From an uncultured Pseudomonadales bacterium (GTDB lineage Bacteria > Pseudomonadota > Gammaproteobacteria > Pseudomonadales > CANNCY01), in NCBI GenBank assembly GCA_947503335.1, contig CANNCY010000002.1, positions 496,001 to 560,000 of the forward strand: DNA of 64,000 nt, given 5' to 3'. The notes below the pieces were generated by a model, which was not told where the DNA came from, made no database searches, and worked only from the letters and a program-made list of their open reading frames with translations. Shown here in pieces: positions 44,276-52,634 of this stretch. The stretch's first letter is position 1. Each line of letters starts with the position of its first letter. The position numbers were made by a program, and so were the translations under genes.

Positions 44276-47200
44276 CTACGCCACCTTTAATTCAGCCTCG
44301 GGATTAGGTTGATGGTTACTTGCCAATAATCGATAAATGGTTGGCAACACCACTAAGGTAAACATAGTACCTACCAACATACCTGCAACTAGAATGATAC
44401 CGATCGAGTTACGCGCTTCAGCCCCTGCTCCGGTTACCAACACTAACGGGAAATGACCCAACACTGTTGCAGCCGTGGTCATTAGAATTGGCCGTAAACG
44501 ACTAACCGCTGCCTCAACGATCGCGTCGTGTTTATTGTAGCCAAGCATCTGTTGCTGATTAGCAAACTCGACCATCAAGATGCCATTTTTAGCGACTAGC
44601 CCAACCAACGTGATCAAACCAACCTGAGCATATATATTAACGCTGGTAAGACCCAAAAAGCTGAACATTAATGCACCCGATATTGCTAAGGGCACACTGC
44701 CCAACAATACAACCAGTGGGTCACGTAAACTATTAAACTGAATGGCTAGCACGAAGTATACAAACACTAGCGCCATACCTAACACACCTAACAGGGTGTT
44801 ACCCTCTTGACGCAACTGGCGAGACTCGCCCGCGTAATCAACAGTATATCCTGCAGGCAAAATATCTTGGGCCGCCTGCTCTACCATTGATAATGCTTGC
44901 TCCTTTGTCGCGACCATTGGAATGACGCCACCGTATACTTTAAAGGCATTCTTTTGCGCAAAGCGACTCAAGAATCGTGGTGCCGGATGTTGCTCAACGG
45001 TGGCCACTTCGCTTAAAGGTATACGTATCCCAGATGGTGTATTGATCTGTAGTTGCATGATCGTGTTCGGATTATTTCGATCTTCATCGCGCAACATGGG
45101 CACTACTCGATAGGCCTTACCTTCGTAATTAAAGCGATTAACGTAATTGCCACTTAATAGAAAGCTAATCTGGCTAGACACGTCAGCAATGGTCATGCCC
45201 AAATCAGCAACCTTGTTGCGGTCGATTGTCATTTGTCCTTGCGGTAAATCGATCTGCAAATCGGTTTCGGCGTACAAGAACAAACCAGAGTTAACCATGG
45301 CCTCAACTAGCTGATCGGCGTAGGGTAGCATCTGCATAGCGGTATCGTTTGATTGAATCACCACTTCAACATCAAACTGTCCGGCCGTTGGCAATGCAGG
45401 TGATAAAACAGGAAACGCCTGCATACCTGTCAGTTCGCTCAGCGCAAACATAGCCATGGTATTTAGCTCATCAATCGAGTTGTCTCGGTCTTTCAGTTCG
45501 ACAAAGTCTTGACCGGCAAATCCTCCCGAGGTCATCAATAGCTGCCAAGAATCTGTTGCCCCAGGCAATGCTCTTGATATTTCGATCATGTCGGTCGTAT
45601 AGCGCTGTGTGTACTCTGGCGAGGATTCTGGCGCAGCACTAGAAATCATCATGATCGAATTCTGATCTTCGACAGGGGCTAGCTCTTTCGCTGACATCAA
45701 ATAGAAAGGAACCGCCAGTAACGTTGTCAAGATAGCCACATACAAAACCTGTGGCGTTCTATTTAGGGTCACTGAAAGAATTTTACGATACCGCTCGCGC
45801 AAGCGATCGAAGCCCGCGTTTACGCGAACAGTAAAGGTACCTTCATCGCCATTTTCTGGGCAAACTCGCGAACTCATAATAGGCGACAACGTCAACGCCA
45901 CCACACCCGATATTAATACAGCTACTGCCAAACTAAAGGCAAATTCTGCAAATAAAAACCCAGTCAGACCACCTAAAAAACCAATCGGCGCGTACACAGT
46001 TGCTAGCGTTAATGTCATACCGATGATGGGCGAGAATAACTGACGCGAACTAATCAACGCGGCTTGATAACGCGAATGCCCTTCGCGCATTAGTCGTGCC
46101 ACGTTTTCGACCACGACGATCGCATCATCAACCACCAACCCCACCGATAACACAATGGCAAGTACGGTTAGAATGTTCAACGAAAAACCCATCAACGACA
46201 TCGCTGCAATCGCGCCCAACAACGAAATTGGAATCGTAATCAAGGGTACCATCGCCGTTCTAAACGAGCCCATGAGCGCAACGACGACTAAGCCAACTAG
46301 TAGTACGGTTTCTAATAGTGTGATCGCAATTTCGCGAAGTGCCGCGCGCATATACACGGTTACATCGTACCCCACCCCTAGCTCGATACCGTGTTCAAGG
46401 CTTGCGTTTAACGTATCTAAACGTTTGTATAACTCATCTGCAATCGCAATTTCGTCAGCGCCCGGCACAGGATATACCGCAACATACACCACTTCGTGCT
46501 CGTTAAAACGAGCGGTCATCGTGCCTTCTTCTTCGCCTAATTCAACATCGGCGATATCTGCAAGCCGTACAACGGCACCCTCTGAATCACGAATAACCAG
46601 TTGTTCAAATTCTGCAGCCGACGTAAGCGTTGTATCAATCATTAAATCAATACGTTGATCAGCGTTTTCGCTTCGCCCGATGGTTGCAATGATGTTGTTG
46701 CTTACTAAGGCCGATTGAATTTCGCCAATAGTCAGGTTGTACATGGCAATGCGGTGAGGGTCTAACCAAATACGCATTGCCGGTAATCGCCCACCCTCGA
46801 ACGACACCTTTTGTACATCTTTGATGTTAGCTAATTCAGGATTAACCTGTCGCACCAAATAATCAGATAATTCTGCGCGCGTCATCGTTTCAGGTATCTT
46901 TACATCAAGATACCAGCCAGCCATATCTTGGCGATCGGCTTTAAACACCTGAACTGAAGGGTCTTCGGCACCCGCCGGCAATTCAAATCGAATTTGCGCC
47001 AAGCGTGTATTCAATTCAGATAGCGCGTCTGTGCTTTTTTCGTTGAGATTAAGAGCTACAGTGACCGTACTAAAGCCCGCGGTTGTAATCGAGTGAACAA
47101 AATCAACACCCGGCACGCTACTAGCAGCCCGCTCAATCGGGTCACTGACGTACCCCTGAACGATCTCGGCCGACGCACCAATATAAGGGGTGCTAATGAC

Positions 47201-47350
47201 CATCGTAGCGCTTTCGATTTTAGGGTACTGCAATACCGGAATGTTCAGCGCCGCTCTGACACCGATCAAAATCAGCGCAACACATAAAACAACAGCAAGT
47301 ACCGGGCGATTAACAAATATATCGGTTAATCGTGGCTTTAGTTCGCTCAT
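44276..47350 (-). CDS. RND-family efflux transporter permease
   Basis: A 1024-aa inner-membrane proton antiporter of the HAE1/AcrB type, 12 helices with two large periplasmic loops. TM4 carries the paired Asp residues of the proton path in GLVVDDAIVVVENV. The N-terminus DIFVNRPVLAVVLCV and the C-terminal GLVAKNGILMVEFAN repeat are typical. It is coupled by a 4-base overlap to the adaptor gene. No outer-membrane factor is encoded here, so a TolC made elsewhere is expected. Drug or lipid export is likely, but the substrate is not evident. Confidence 0.96.
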   Translation of the reverse strand: MSELKPRLTDIFVNRPVLAVVLCVALILIGVRAALNIPVLQYPKIESATMVISTPYIGASAEIVQGYVSDPIERAASSVPGVDFVHSITTAGFSTVTVALNLNEKSTDALSELNTRLAQIRFELPAGAEDPSVQVFKADRQDMAGWYLDVKIPETMTRAELSDYLVRQVNPELANIKDVQKVSFEGGRLPAMRIWLDPHRIAMYNLTIGEIQSALVSNNIIATIGRSENADQRIDLMIDTTLTSAAEFEQLVIRDSEGAVVRLADIADVELGEEEGTMTARFNEHEVVYVAVYPVPGADEIAIADELYKRLDTLNASLEHGIELGVGYDVTVYMRAALREIAITLLETVLLVGLVVVALMGSFRTAMVPLITIPISLLGAIAAMSLMGFSLNILTVLAIVLSVGLVVDDAIVVVENVARLMREGHSRYQAALISSRQLFSPIIGMTLTLATVYAPIGFLGGLTGFLFAEFAFSLAVAVLISGVVALTLSPIMSSRVCPENGDEGTFTVRVNAGFDRLRERYRKILSVTLNRTPQVLYVAILTTLLAVPFYLMSAKELAPVEDQNSIMMISSAAPESSPEYTQRYTTDMIEISRALPGATDSWQLLMTSGGFAGQDFVELKDRDNSIDELNTMAMFALSELTGMQAFPVLSPALPTAGQFDVEVVIQSNDTAMQMLPYADQLVEAMVNSGLFLYAETDLQIDLPQGQMTIDRNKVADLGMTIADVSSQISFLLSGNYVNRFNYEGKAYRVVPMLRDEDRNNPNTIMQLQINTPSGIRIPLSEVATVEQHPAPRFLSRFAQKNAFKVYGGVIPMVATKEQALSMVEQAAQDILPAGYTVDYAGESRQLRQEGNTLLGVLGMALVFVYFVLAIQFNSLRDPLVVLLGSVPLAISGALMFSFLGLTSVNIYAQVGLITLVGLVAKNGILMVEFANQQQMLGYNKHDAIVEAAVSRLRPILMTTAATVLGHFPLVLVTGAGAEARNSIGIILVAGMLVGTMFTLVVLPTIYRLLASNHQPNPEAELKVA

Positions 47351-48429
47351 TCGCTAACCTCACCACCAATGTGCGCAAGCTTGCCATCGCTCAGCTTGAA
47401 CGCGCCGTCAGTTGCGACTGTAGTGCCCTGTTGCAATGGGCCAGTAATTAACATGTTGTCGCCTTGATGATACACGATGTTTACCGGCACAAGCTTTGCT
47501 CGGTATGGGGCGTCAGCGCCCTCTTCGGCGTCAACTAGGGTGAATACATGCATACCCTTTGCGCTGGCGCGAACTGCACTAGATTTGATCGACAGCACAG
47601 GCTTGGCGTTGCCCGCTTGGTATTCGACTCGCACGTACATACCTGACGTCAATCGACCATCGTTAATCACCGACGCACGGTAAGTACGTGTTCTTGCCAT
47701 CGTGTCTAACTGTTGCGTCGCCGAAATAACCTGACCGCTTATCTCGCCAGATATGCCTGGCAACGTAATCGACACCTGCGTACCTTCTACGGGTTGTACC
47801 TGCCCCTGACCCACTTTAAAGTCGACCCAAAGCTCTTTGGTATCGCCAGTGATCGTTACTACTTCGTCACCACCGTGCATAAAATGACCCGGCGATAATC
47901 GGTGTAATCCTAGAGTGCCAGTAAAGGGGGCTCGCACTGTTTTCTTTTCGATGCGTGCGCGTAGCGCGGCCGCATTAGCTTTAGCTGCACGCAAGCGAGC
48001 GCGAGCTTGGTCTTGGGCATCTTGCGAGCCCACACCACGTTTGCTTAGGGTGCTATTGCGTTGATTGTTTAGTTCAGCAATTTCAATGTCTGCTAACAAT
48101 GCTTCTAGCTGGGCTTGCTCTTCTTCTTGAGCAAGAGTTAACAACACTTGACCTTTTTCAACATGGGCGCCAGCCGGTACTACATCGCCCGAAATGACCC
48201 CCTGCTCTTGCGTACGCAGTGTTACCAATTGCGGCGTAACCACCTCACCACCAACAACCACTGCTGGGCGAAATGTAGACTCAGCGATTTGAGAAATCTC
48301 GACGTGTTCTGATGGCTCAGGAAAGGACTCTGCAAAGGCCATCATACCCATGATCTGATGGGCTTTAGCGGCGCCTAATACAGCGATAACCAATACGCTA
48401 CCAAGTACAACTTTTAACCACGCCTTCAC
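47347..48429 (-). CDS. RND periplasmic adaptor (membrane fusion protein)
   Basis: A 360-aa HlyD/AcrA-like adaptor. An N-terminal hydrophobic anchor (about 5-22) without a lipobox is followed by the biotinyl-lipoyl half-motifs around a helical hairpin (about 75-165), a beta-barrel domain (VRAPFTGTLGLHRLSPG onward) and a membrane-proximal domain. The start is GTG with AGGAG upstream. The stop overlaps the transporter start by 4 bases, as usual for two-gene RND operons. Confidence 0.94.
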   Translation of the reverse strand: MKAWLKVVLGSVLVIAVLGAAKAHQIMGMMAFAESFPEPSEHVEISQIAESTFRPAVVVGGEVVTPQLVTLRTQEQGVISGDVVPAGAHVEKGQVLLTLAQEEEQAQLEALLADIEIAELNNQRNSTLSKRGVGSQDAQDQARARLRAAKANAAALRARIEKKTVRAPFTGTLGLHRLSPGHFMHGGDEVVTITGDTKELWVDFKVGQGQVQPVEGTQVSITLPGISGEISGQVISATQQLDTMARTRTYRASVINDGRLTSGMYVRVEYQAGNAKPVLSIKSSAVRASAKGMHVFTLVDAEEGADAPYRAKLVPVNIVYHQGDNMLITGPLQQGTTVATDGAFKLSDGKLAHIGGEVSE

Positions 48430-48502
48430 AATTGATCTCCTAGATCACAAACAGTTGAGGCGTAAGTGTAAGGGGGTTGCTAGAGTGTTGTCTAATCTAT
48501 TA

Positions 48503-49153
48503 TCAGCGCCTAACAGCGCAACATTTTACATCGCCGGCGTCTGATACCCAGGCTGATTCAATTTCATAACCACTTTGATTGAGCAGACTACAGAGTTCAC
48601 TAACCGAATACAGTGTAACAGGGTGGCGAATACCGTATTTTACCGCCATTGGTGTTGCTAGCTCGCTGTGTCGATATTCGATTGGCAAGTAAACAGGGTA
48701 GCCTTTGGCGAGGGGCGAATTGGTACTGCCCACAGAAATGTATAAACGCGCGCGACGTTTTAATACGCGATGCATCTGTGTCAGCAATTCGGCGGCTTCT
48801 TCGTGCGAAAAGAACTGCAGACCCCGCTGAAACAAACACATGTGATATTTTTGATCTTCGGTAACCAGAAGGTTTTCGAACAGATCACCTTCGCGGCGAT
48901 CTAGATTGTCGATAGGAGATTCGTCTTGAACTAGATCTTGCTGATTAATTGCCGTAACAAAGGCACCTAGTTCGGCAAATCGTAGCGCCATAGCGTCGTG
49001 ACTAATCGCCAAATCAAGTACTTGCGGTGGCACCGACATCGCCATTAACCCGCGGCAACAGATCATAGCCGCCTGGTCTAGATCGTCAAAGCGGCGCACC
49101 AATGCCCCACCCACGCGATCTTGCGTTAACTGTCTATCTAGTAAAGACTCCAT
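48503..49153 (-). CDS. methyltransferase-like protein, degenerate SAM motif
   Basis: A 216-aa soluble protein with the overall pattern of a class I methyltransferase: VPPQVLDLAISHDAMALRFAELGAFVTAIN matches the first two strands and helix, but the glycine-rich SAM loop (usually DxGxGxG) is replaced by DLAISHDA, with no glycine. LLTQMHRVLKRRARLYISVG corresponds to the later helix and strand. It may therefore not bind SAM in the usual manner. Cysteine pairs (MICC near the N-terminus, KCC near the C-terminus) stand out. It lies 51 bases after the 3-hydroxyisobutyrate dehydrogenase and before the efflux operon on the same strand. Function unknown. Confidence 0.7.
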   Translation of the reverse strand: MESLLDRQLTQDRVGGALVRRFDDLDQAAMICCRGLMAMSVPPQVLDLAISHDAMALRFAELGAFVTAINQQDLVQDESPIDNLDRREGDLFENLLVTEDQKYHMCLFQRGLQFFSHEEAAELLTQMHRVLKRRARLYISVGSTNSPLAKGYPVYLPIEYRHSELATPMAVKYGIRHPVTLYSVSELCSLLNQSGYEIESAWVSDAGDVKCCAVRR

Positions 49154-49204
49154 GCCACACCCCGCTAGTCCTTTATACAGAGTGCAAGCTGGCTCGCTAA
49201 TCTC

Positions 49205-50089
49205 TCACTCTGCTATCAGTTTAAGAATGGCGCTAAAATCTTGATCGCCCATTCCTTGTTCGATCATTGCATTATACAGATCTCGCGCTCTATCGCCCAT
49301 GGGCGTTTTCGCCTCGGCGCGATCAGCCTGCGAACTCGCCAAACCCAAATCTTTATGCATTAACTGCGCCATAAAACCGGGCTTATATTGGTTACTTGCC
49401 GGTGCGTTGGGCATAACATCTGGATACGGATTGTACAATTGCAATGCCCAGTTGTTACCTGAACTGTTTTGCATGATCTCGCTAAGTACCGCGGGGTCTA
49501 ACCCGCTTTTGGCGCCCATGTTTAACGCTTCGGCAGTGCCAGCCATTAGTACGGCTAAAAGCTGATTGTTACACACCTTGGCTACCTGCCCAGCACCAAG
49601 GCCACCGGCCAAAAATTGCTTTGCCCCCATCACCTGTAACAATGGTAGTGCGCGATCAAACTGCTCTTGTGTACCGCCGCACATAAAGGCAAGTGTGCCC
49701 GCCGCAGCGCCCGCCACACCGCCCGACACAGGTGCATCAATGAAATCGATATTAGCCGCCTGCGCCAGATCACCCACCTGCTGTACCGACTCGCCATCAA
49801 TGGTGCTGCAGTCTACTGCCAGCGCCCCTGCTTTTAGGTTTGCAAGTAATCCTTGCTCACCTGAATAAACAGATACCACATGCTTACCCGCCGGCAACAT
49901 CGTAATCACTACGTCTACTTGTTGGGCGAGCTCTGCTAGCGATGACGCCGCTGTTAATCCTTTCGCAACGTACTCGCCCATTAACGATTCTGATAGATCA
50001 AAGCCAACCACTTGGTAGTCAGCTTTCACCAAGTTAACGGCCATTGGGCCGCCCATATTGCCTAGACCAACAAATCCGATTCGGGTCAT
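49205..50089 (-). CDS. mmsB: 3-hydroxyisobutyrate dehydrogenase
   Basis: A 294-aa NAD-dependent beta-hydroxyacid dehydrogenase. It oxidises 3-hydroxyisobutyrate to methylmalonate semialdehyde in valine breakdown. The Rossmann motif is GFVGLGNMGGPMA, the substrate motif is DAPVSGGVAGAAAG, and the catalytic Lys is in GAGQVAKVCNN. A 4-base overlap couples it to the acyl-CoA dehydrogenase. The closely related tartronate semialdehyde reductases share the fold, but the acyl-CoA dehydrogenase and thiolase neighbours favour the valine route. Confidence 0.92.
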   Translation of the reverse strand: MTRIGFVGLGNMGGPMAVNLVKADYQVVGFDLSESLMGEYVAKGLTAASSLAELAQQVDVVITMLPAGKHVVSVYSGEQGLLANLKAGALAVDCSTIDGESVQQVGDLAQAANIDFIDAPVSGGVAGAAAGTLAFMCGGTQEQFDRALPLLQVMGAKQFLAGGLGAGQVAKVCNNQLLAVLMAGTAEALNMGAKSGLDPAVLSEIMQNSSGNNWALQLYNPYPDVMPNAPASNQYKPGFMAQLMHKDLGLASSQADRAEAKTPMGDRARDLYNAMIEQGMGDQDFSAILKLIAE

Positions 50090-51246
50090 TTAAGCACCTC
50101 TGACACACCTTCGATTAATAGACGGCGACCAATAATCATACGCATCACCTCATTGGTGCCCTCTAAAATTTGATGTACGCGAGTATCGCGCACCATTCGC
50201 TCTAATGGGTATTCACGAATGTATCCGTAGCCGCCATGAATCTGCAGCGCTTCGTTACACACTTTAAAACCTACATCGGTAGCAAAGCGTTTAGCCATCG
50301 CACAATAGGCCCCCGCTTCGGCGTGACCTGTATCTAAATAATACGCAGCCATTCGTACCATCTGACGCGCTGCAACTAACTCGGTTACCATATCAGCTAA
50401 CTTAAACTGCATGTTTTGAAATGCCGCCAACGGTTTACCAAATTGTTCGCGCTCTTTGGCATAAGCTACTGCGGTATCTAACGCTTCTTGGGCCGTACCG
50501 ATCGAACAGGTAGCAATGTTTAGTCGCCCACCATCTAGGCCTTCCATTGCTAGCTTGAACCCCTGACCTTCTTCGGCCAATAGATTGCCAACGGGTACGC
50601 GAACATCCGTAAAACTGATAGTTCGAGTAGGCTGTGCGTTCCAGCCCATTTTTTCTTCTTTCTTGCCGTACTCGATACCTTCGGCATGTGCATCAACGAC
50701 GATGGCAGAAACGCCTTTAGGCCCTGCCTCGCCAGTGCGCGCCATCACAACCAAATAGTCGGTGTCGCCTGCACCCGAAATAAAGGCTTTGCTGCCGTTT
50801 AGTACATAGTGGTCGCCGTCACGTTCAGCGCGCGTTCGCAATGATGCCGCATCTGAACCCGAGCCTGGTTCGGTCAAACAATAGCTCGCTAATTTTTGCC
50901 CTGCGATTAGCTCGTCAATAATCTGCTCAACTAATTGCGATTTGCCGTACTTACCAATCATACAAGTCGCCATGTTATGAATGGTGATAAACGCAGCGGT
51001 GGTAGTACAACCTTTGGCAAGCTCTTCTACAACAAAACTAGTATCAAGACGGCTCACTTCTAAACCACCAACTGATTCGGGCGTGTATAACCCCATAAAG
51101 CCAAGCTCACCCGCTTGCCTGTAGACGTTTTTATCAAAGATCGACTCGGCGTCCCACTTTGCGGCATAGGGGCGCATCTGATCATCGGCAAATGCCTTGG
51201 CGCTGTCGGCAAATGCTTGTTGCTGTTCGGTTACTTCAAAATTCAT
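50086..51246 (-). CDS. acyl-CoA dehydrogenase (isobutyryl/short-branched-chain type)
   Basis: A 386-aa FAD enzyme that desaturates a short acyl-CoA at C2-C3. It has YCLTEPGSGSDAASL at the FAD/substrate loop, GGYGYIREYPLERMVRD near the C-terminus, and EGTNE with the Glu at the usual catalytic-base position. The linked mmsB suggests isobutyryl-CoA as substrate. It starts 10 bases after the thiolase stop, in a thiolase-ACAD-mmsB operon. Enoyl-CoA hydratase, 3-hydroxyisobutyryl-CoA hydrolase and mmsA are not in the window, so the valine route must be completed elsewhere. Confidence 0.93.
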   Translation of the reverse strand: MNFEVTEQQQAFADSAKAFADDQMRPYAAKWDAESIFDKNVYRQAGELGFMGLYTPESVGGLEVSRLDTSFVVEELAKGCTTTAAFITIHNMATCMIGKYGKSQLVEQIIDELIAGQKLASYCLTEPGSGSDAASLRTRAERDGDHYVLNGSKAFISGAGDTDYLVVMARTGEAGPKGVSAIVVDAHAEGIEYGKKEEKMGWNAQPTRTISFTDVRVPVGNLLAEEGQGFKLAMEGLDGGRLNIATCSIGTAQEALDTAVAYAKEREQFGKPLAAFQNMQFKLADMVTELVAARQMVRMAAYYLDTGHAEAGAYCAMAKRFATDVGFKVCNEALQIHGGYGYIREYPLERMVRDTRVHQILEGTNEVMRMIIGRRLLIEGVSEVLK

Positions 51247-51255
51247 GTGTTATTC

Positions 51256-52431
51256 CTATTCGCAAAGCTCAATAGCGATCGCGGTTGCTTCACCGCCGCC
51301 AATGCAAAGTGACGCAACACCTCGTTTTAAGCCCCGCGCCTTTAATGCGTGTATCAAGGTTACGACAATACGTGCGCCCGATGCACCCAGAGGGTGGCCT
51401 AACGCACAGGCGCCACCGTTTACATTTACTTTCGCTTCATCTAATCCTAAATTATCAATCGCCAACAGCGCCACCACCGCAAAGGCTTCGTTGATTTCGA
51501 ACAGATCAACATCGTTTACCTGCCAGCCTACCTGATCTAGCAGTTTGGTTACTGCGCCTATTGGGGCGAGTGTAAACTCTGCGGGCTTTTGCGCGTGCGA
51601 CGTGTAGCCTTTTATCACCGCCAAGGGTTTGTTCTTGCCCAAACCTGCTTGTGTTGCTAGTACTAAGGCCGCTGCGCCATCAGAAATAGAACTTGAGTTG
51701 GCTGCGGTTACCGTGCCATCTTTCTTAAACGCTGGGCGCAACTTAGGGATCTTTTCTGGATTCGCTTCACCAGGCTGTTGATCTGTCTCTACTAGACGTT
51801 CATCTTGGCGAGTTTTAACCATCACGGGCGTTATCTCATCAAGAAAAGCACCGGTCGCAATAGCTGCATTCGCTCGCGCTAACGATTGAATCGCGTAGGT
51901 GTCCATTCGTTCGCGAGTATAGTTACGTTCATCGGCCACCGATTGCGCAAAGGTACCCATCAAACCACCCGTCTCGGCGTCTTCAAGACCGTCTAAAAAA
52001 AGCGCGTCTTTCATTTCGGCATGGCCTAAACGGGCACCTGAACGCGCCTTGGGCATCAGATAAGGCGCATTGGTCATGCTCTCAAAACCGCCGGCAATCA
52101 TCATCTCGCCCTGCCCTAATCGCAGTGCGTCGGCTGCGTGCATCACTGCCTTCATTCCCGAGCCACACACCTTTGAAACAGTCGTCGTTGGCACCGACTC
52201 TGCAATACCGGCCTTTAGCGCCGCTTGACGTGCGGGCGCTTGACCAAGGCCTGCGCTAACTACATTGCCCATATACACTTCGTCGACTTGATCTGCTGCC
52301 AAATTCAATTGCTTACAGACACCCGAAATGGCAGCCGCCCCTAAATCGGTGGCTGAAAGACTGGCAAAGTCGCCCTGAAAGCCCGCCATCGGCGTGCGCA
52401 TTGCTGCAAGGATGTAGATATCTGATGTCAT
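51256..52431 (-). CDS. acetyl-CoA acetyltransferase (thiolase)
   Basis: A 391-aa thiolase that condenses or cleaves acetyl units. The nucleophile Cys is in VSKVCGSGMKAVM, the other signatures are EINEAFAV, GGACALGHPLGASGAR with the catalytic His, and the second Cys in GVASLCIGGGEATA. These features fit the biosynthetic/degradative acetoacetyl-CoA group. It is the first gene of the ACAD-mmsB operon and divergent from the acyl-CoA synthetase, so the promoter region 52432-52634 controls both. Confidence 0.95.
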   Translation of the reverse strand: MTSDIYILAAMRTPMAGFQGDFASLSATDLGAAAISGVCKQLNLAADQVDEVYMGNVVSAGLGQAPARQAALKAGIAESVPTTTVSKVCGSGMKAVMHAADALRLGQGEMMIAGGFESMTNAPYLMPKARSGARLGHAEMKDALFLDGLEDAETGGLMGTFAQSVADERNYTRERMDTYAIQSLARANAAIATGAFLDEITPVMVKTRQDERLVETDQQPGEANPEKIPKLRPAFKKDGTVTAANSSSISDGAAALVLATQAGLGKNKPLAVIKGYTSHAQKPAEFTLAPIGAVTKLLDQVGWQVNDVDLFEINEAFAVVALLAIDNLGLDEAKVNVNGGACALGHPLGASGARIVVTLIHALKARGLKRGVASLCIGGGEATAIAIELCE

Positions 52432-52485
52432 AAAAGCCTCTTTTTATAGGTATTTACGCAGTTTGAGCCCCTTTTGTTAGATTAT

Positions 52486-52524
52486 TTATGCGAATCAAAG
52501 CAGGTTTAGGGTTTATTCGCATAA
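52486..52524. promoter_or_regulatory. 10-bp inverted repeat in the thiolase/acyl-CoA synthetase promoter
   Basis: TTATGCGAAT (52486-52495) and ATTCGCATAA (52515-52524) are perfect inverted copies separated by 19 bases. The centres of the arms lie 29 bp apart, close to three helical turns. They lie in the divergent promoter of the two acyl-CoA operons. Confidence 0.55.
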
Positions 52525-52605
52525 GTTATCTGTCAAACACGCCATAACTGTTTTTAGTTTATCAAAAACCGTTGCACAGGCAGCTAGTAACGGCTACTTT
52601 GAAGC

Positions 52606-52614
52606 ATTCGCATA
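52606..52614 (+). promoter_or_regulatory. third copy of ATTCGCATA
   Basis: The 9-mer ATTCGCATA shared by the inverted repeat at 52486-52524 occurs once more 21 bases before the acyl-CoA synthetase start. A third operator or chance is possible. Confidence 0.35.
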
Positions 52615-52634
52615 CGACATGGAAGAGAACGACA

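Noticed and set aside
52600-52620. GCATTCGCATACG as a further copy of the island 15-bp box
   Set aside because: It matches only GCATTCG, and it is better explained as a third copy of the local ATTCGCATA repeat.
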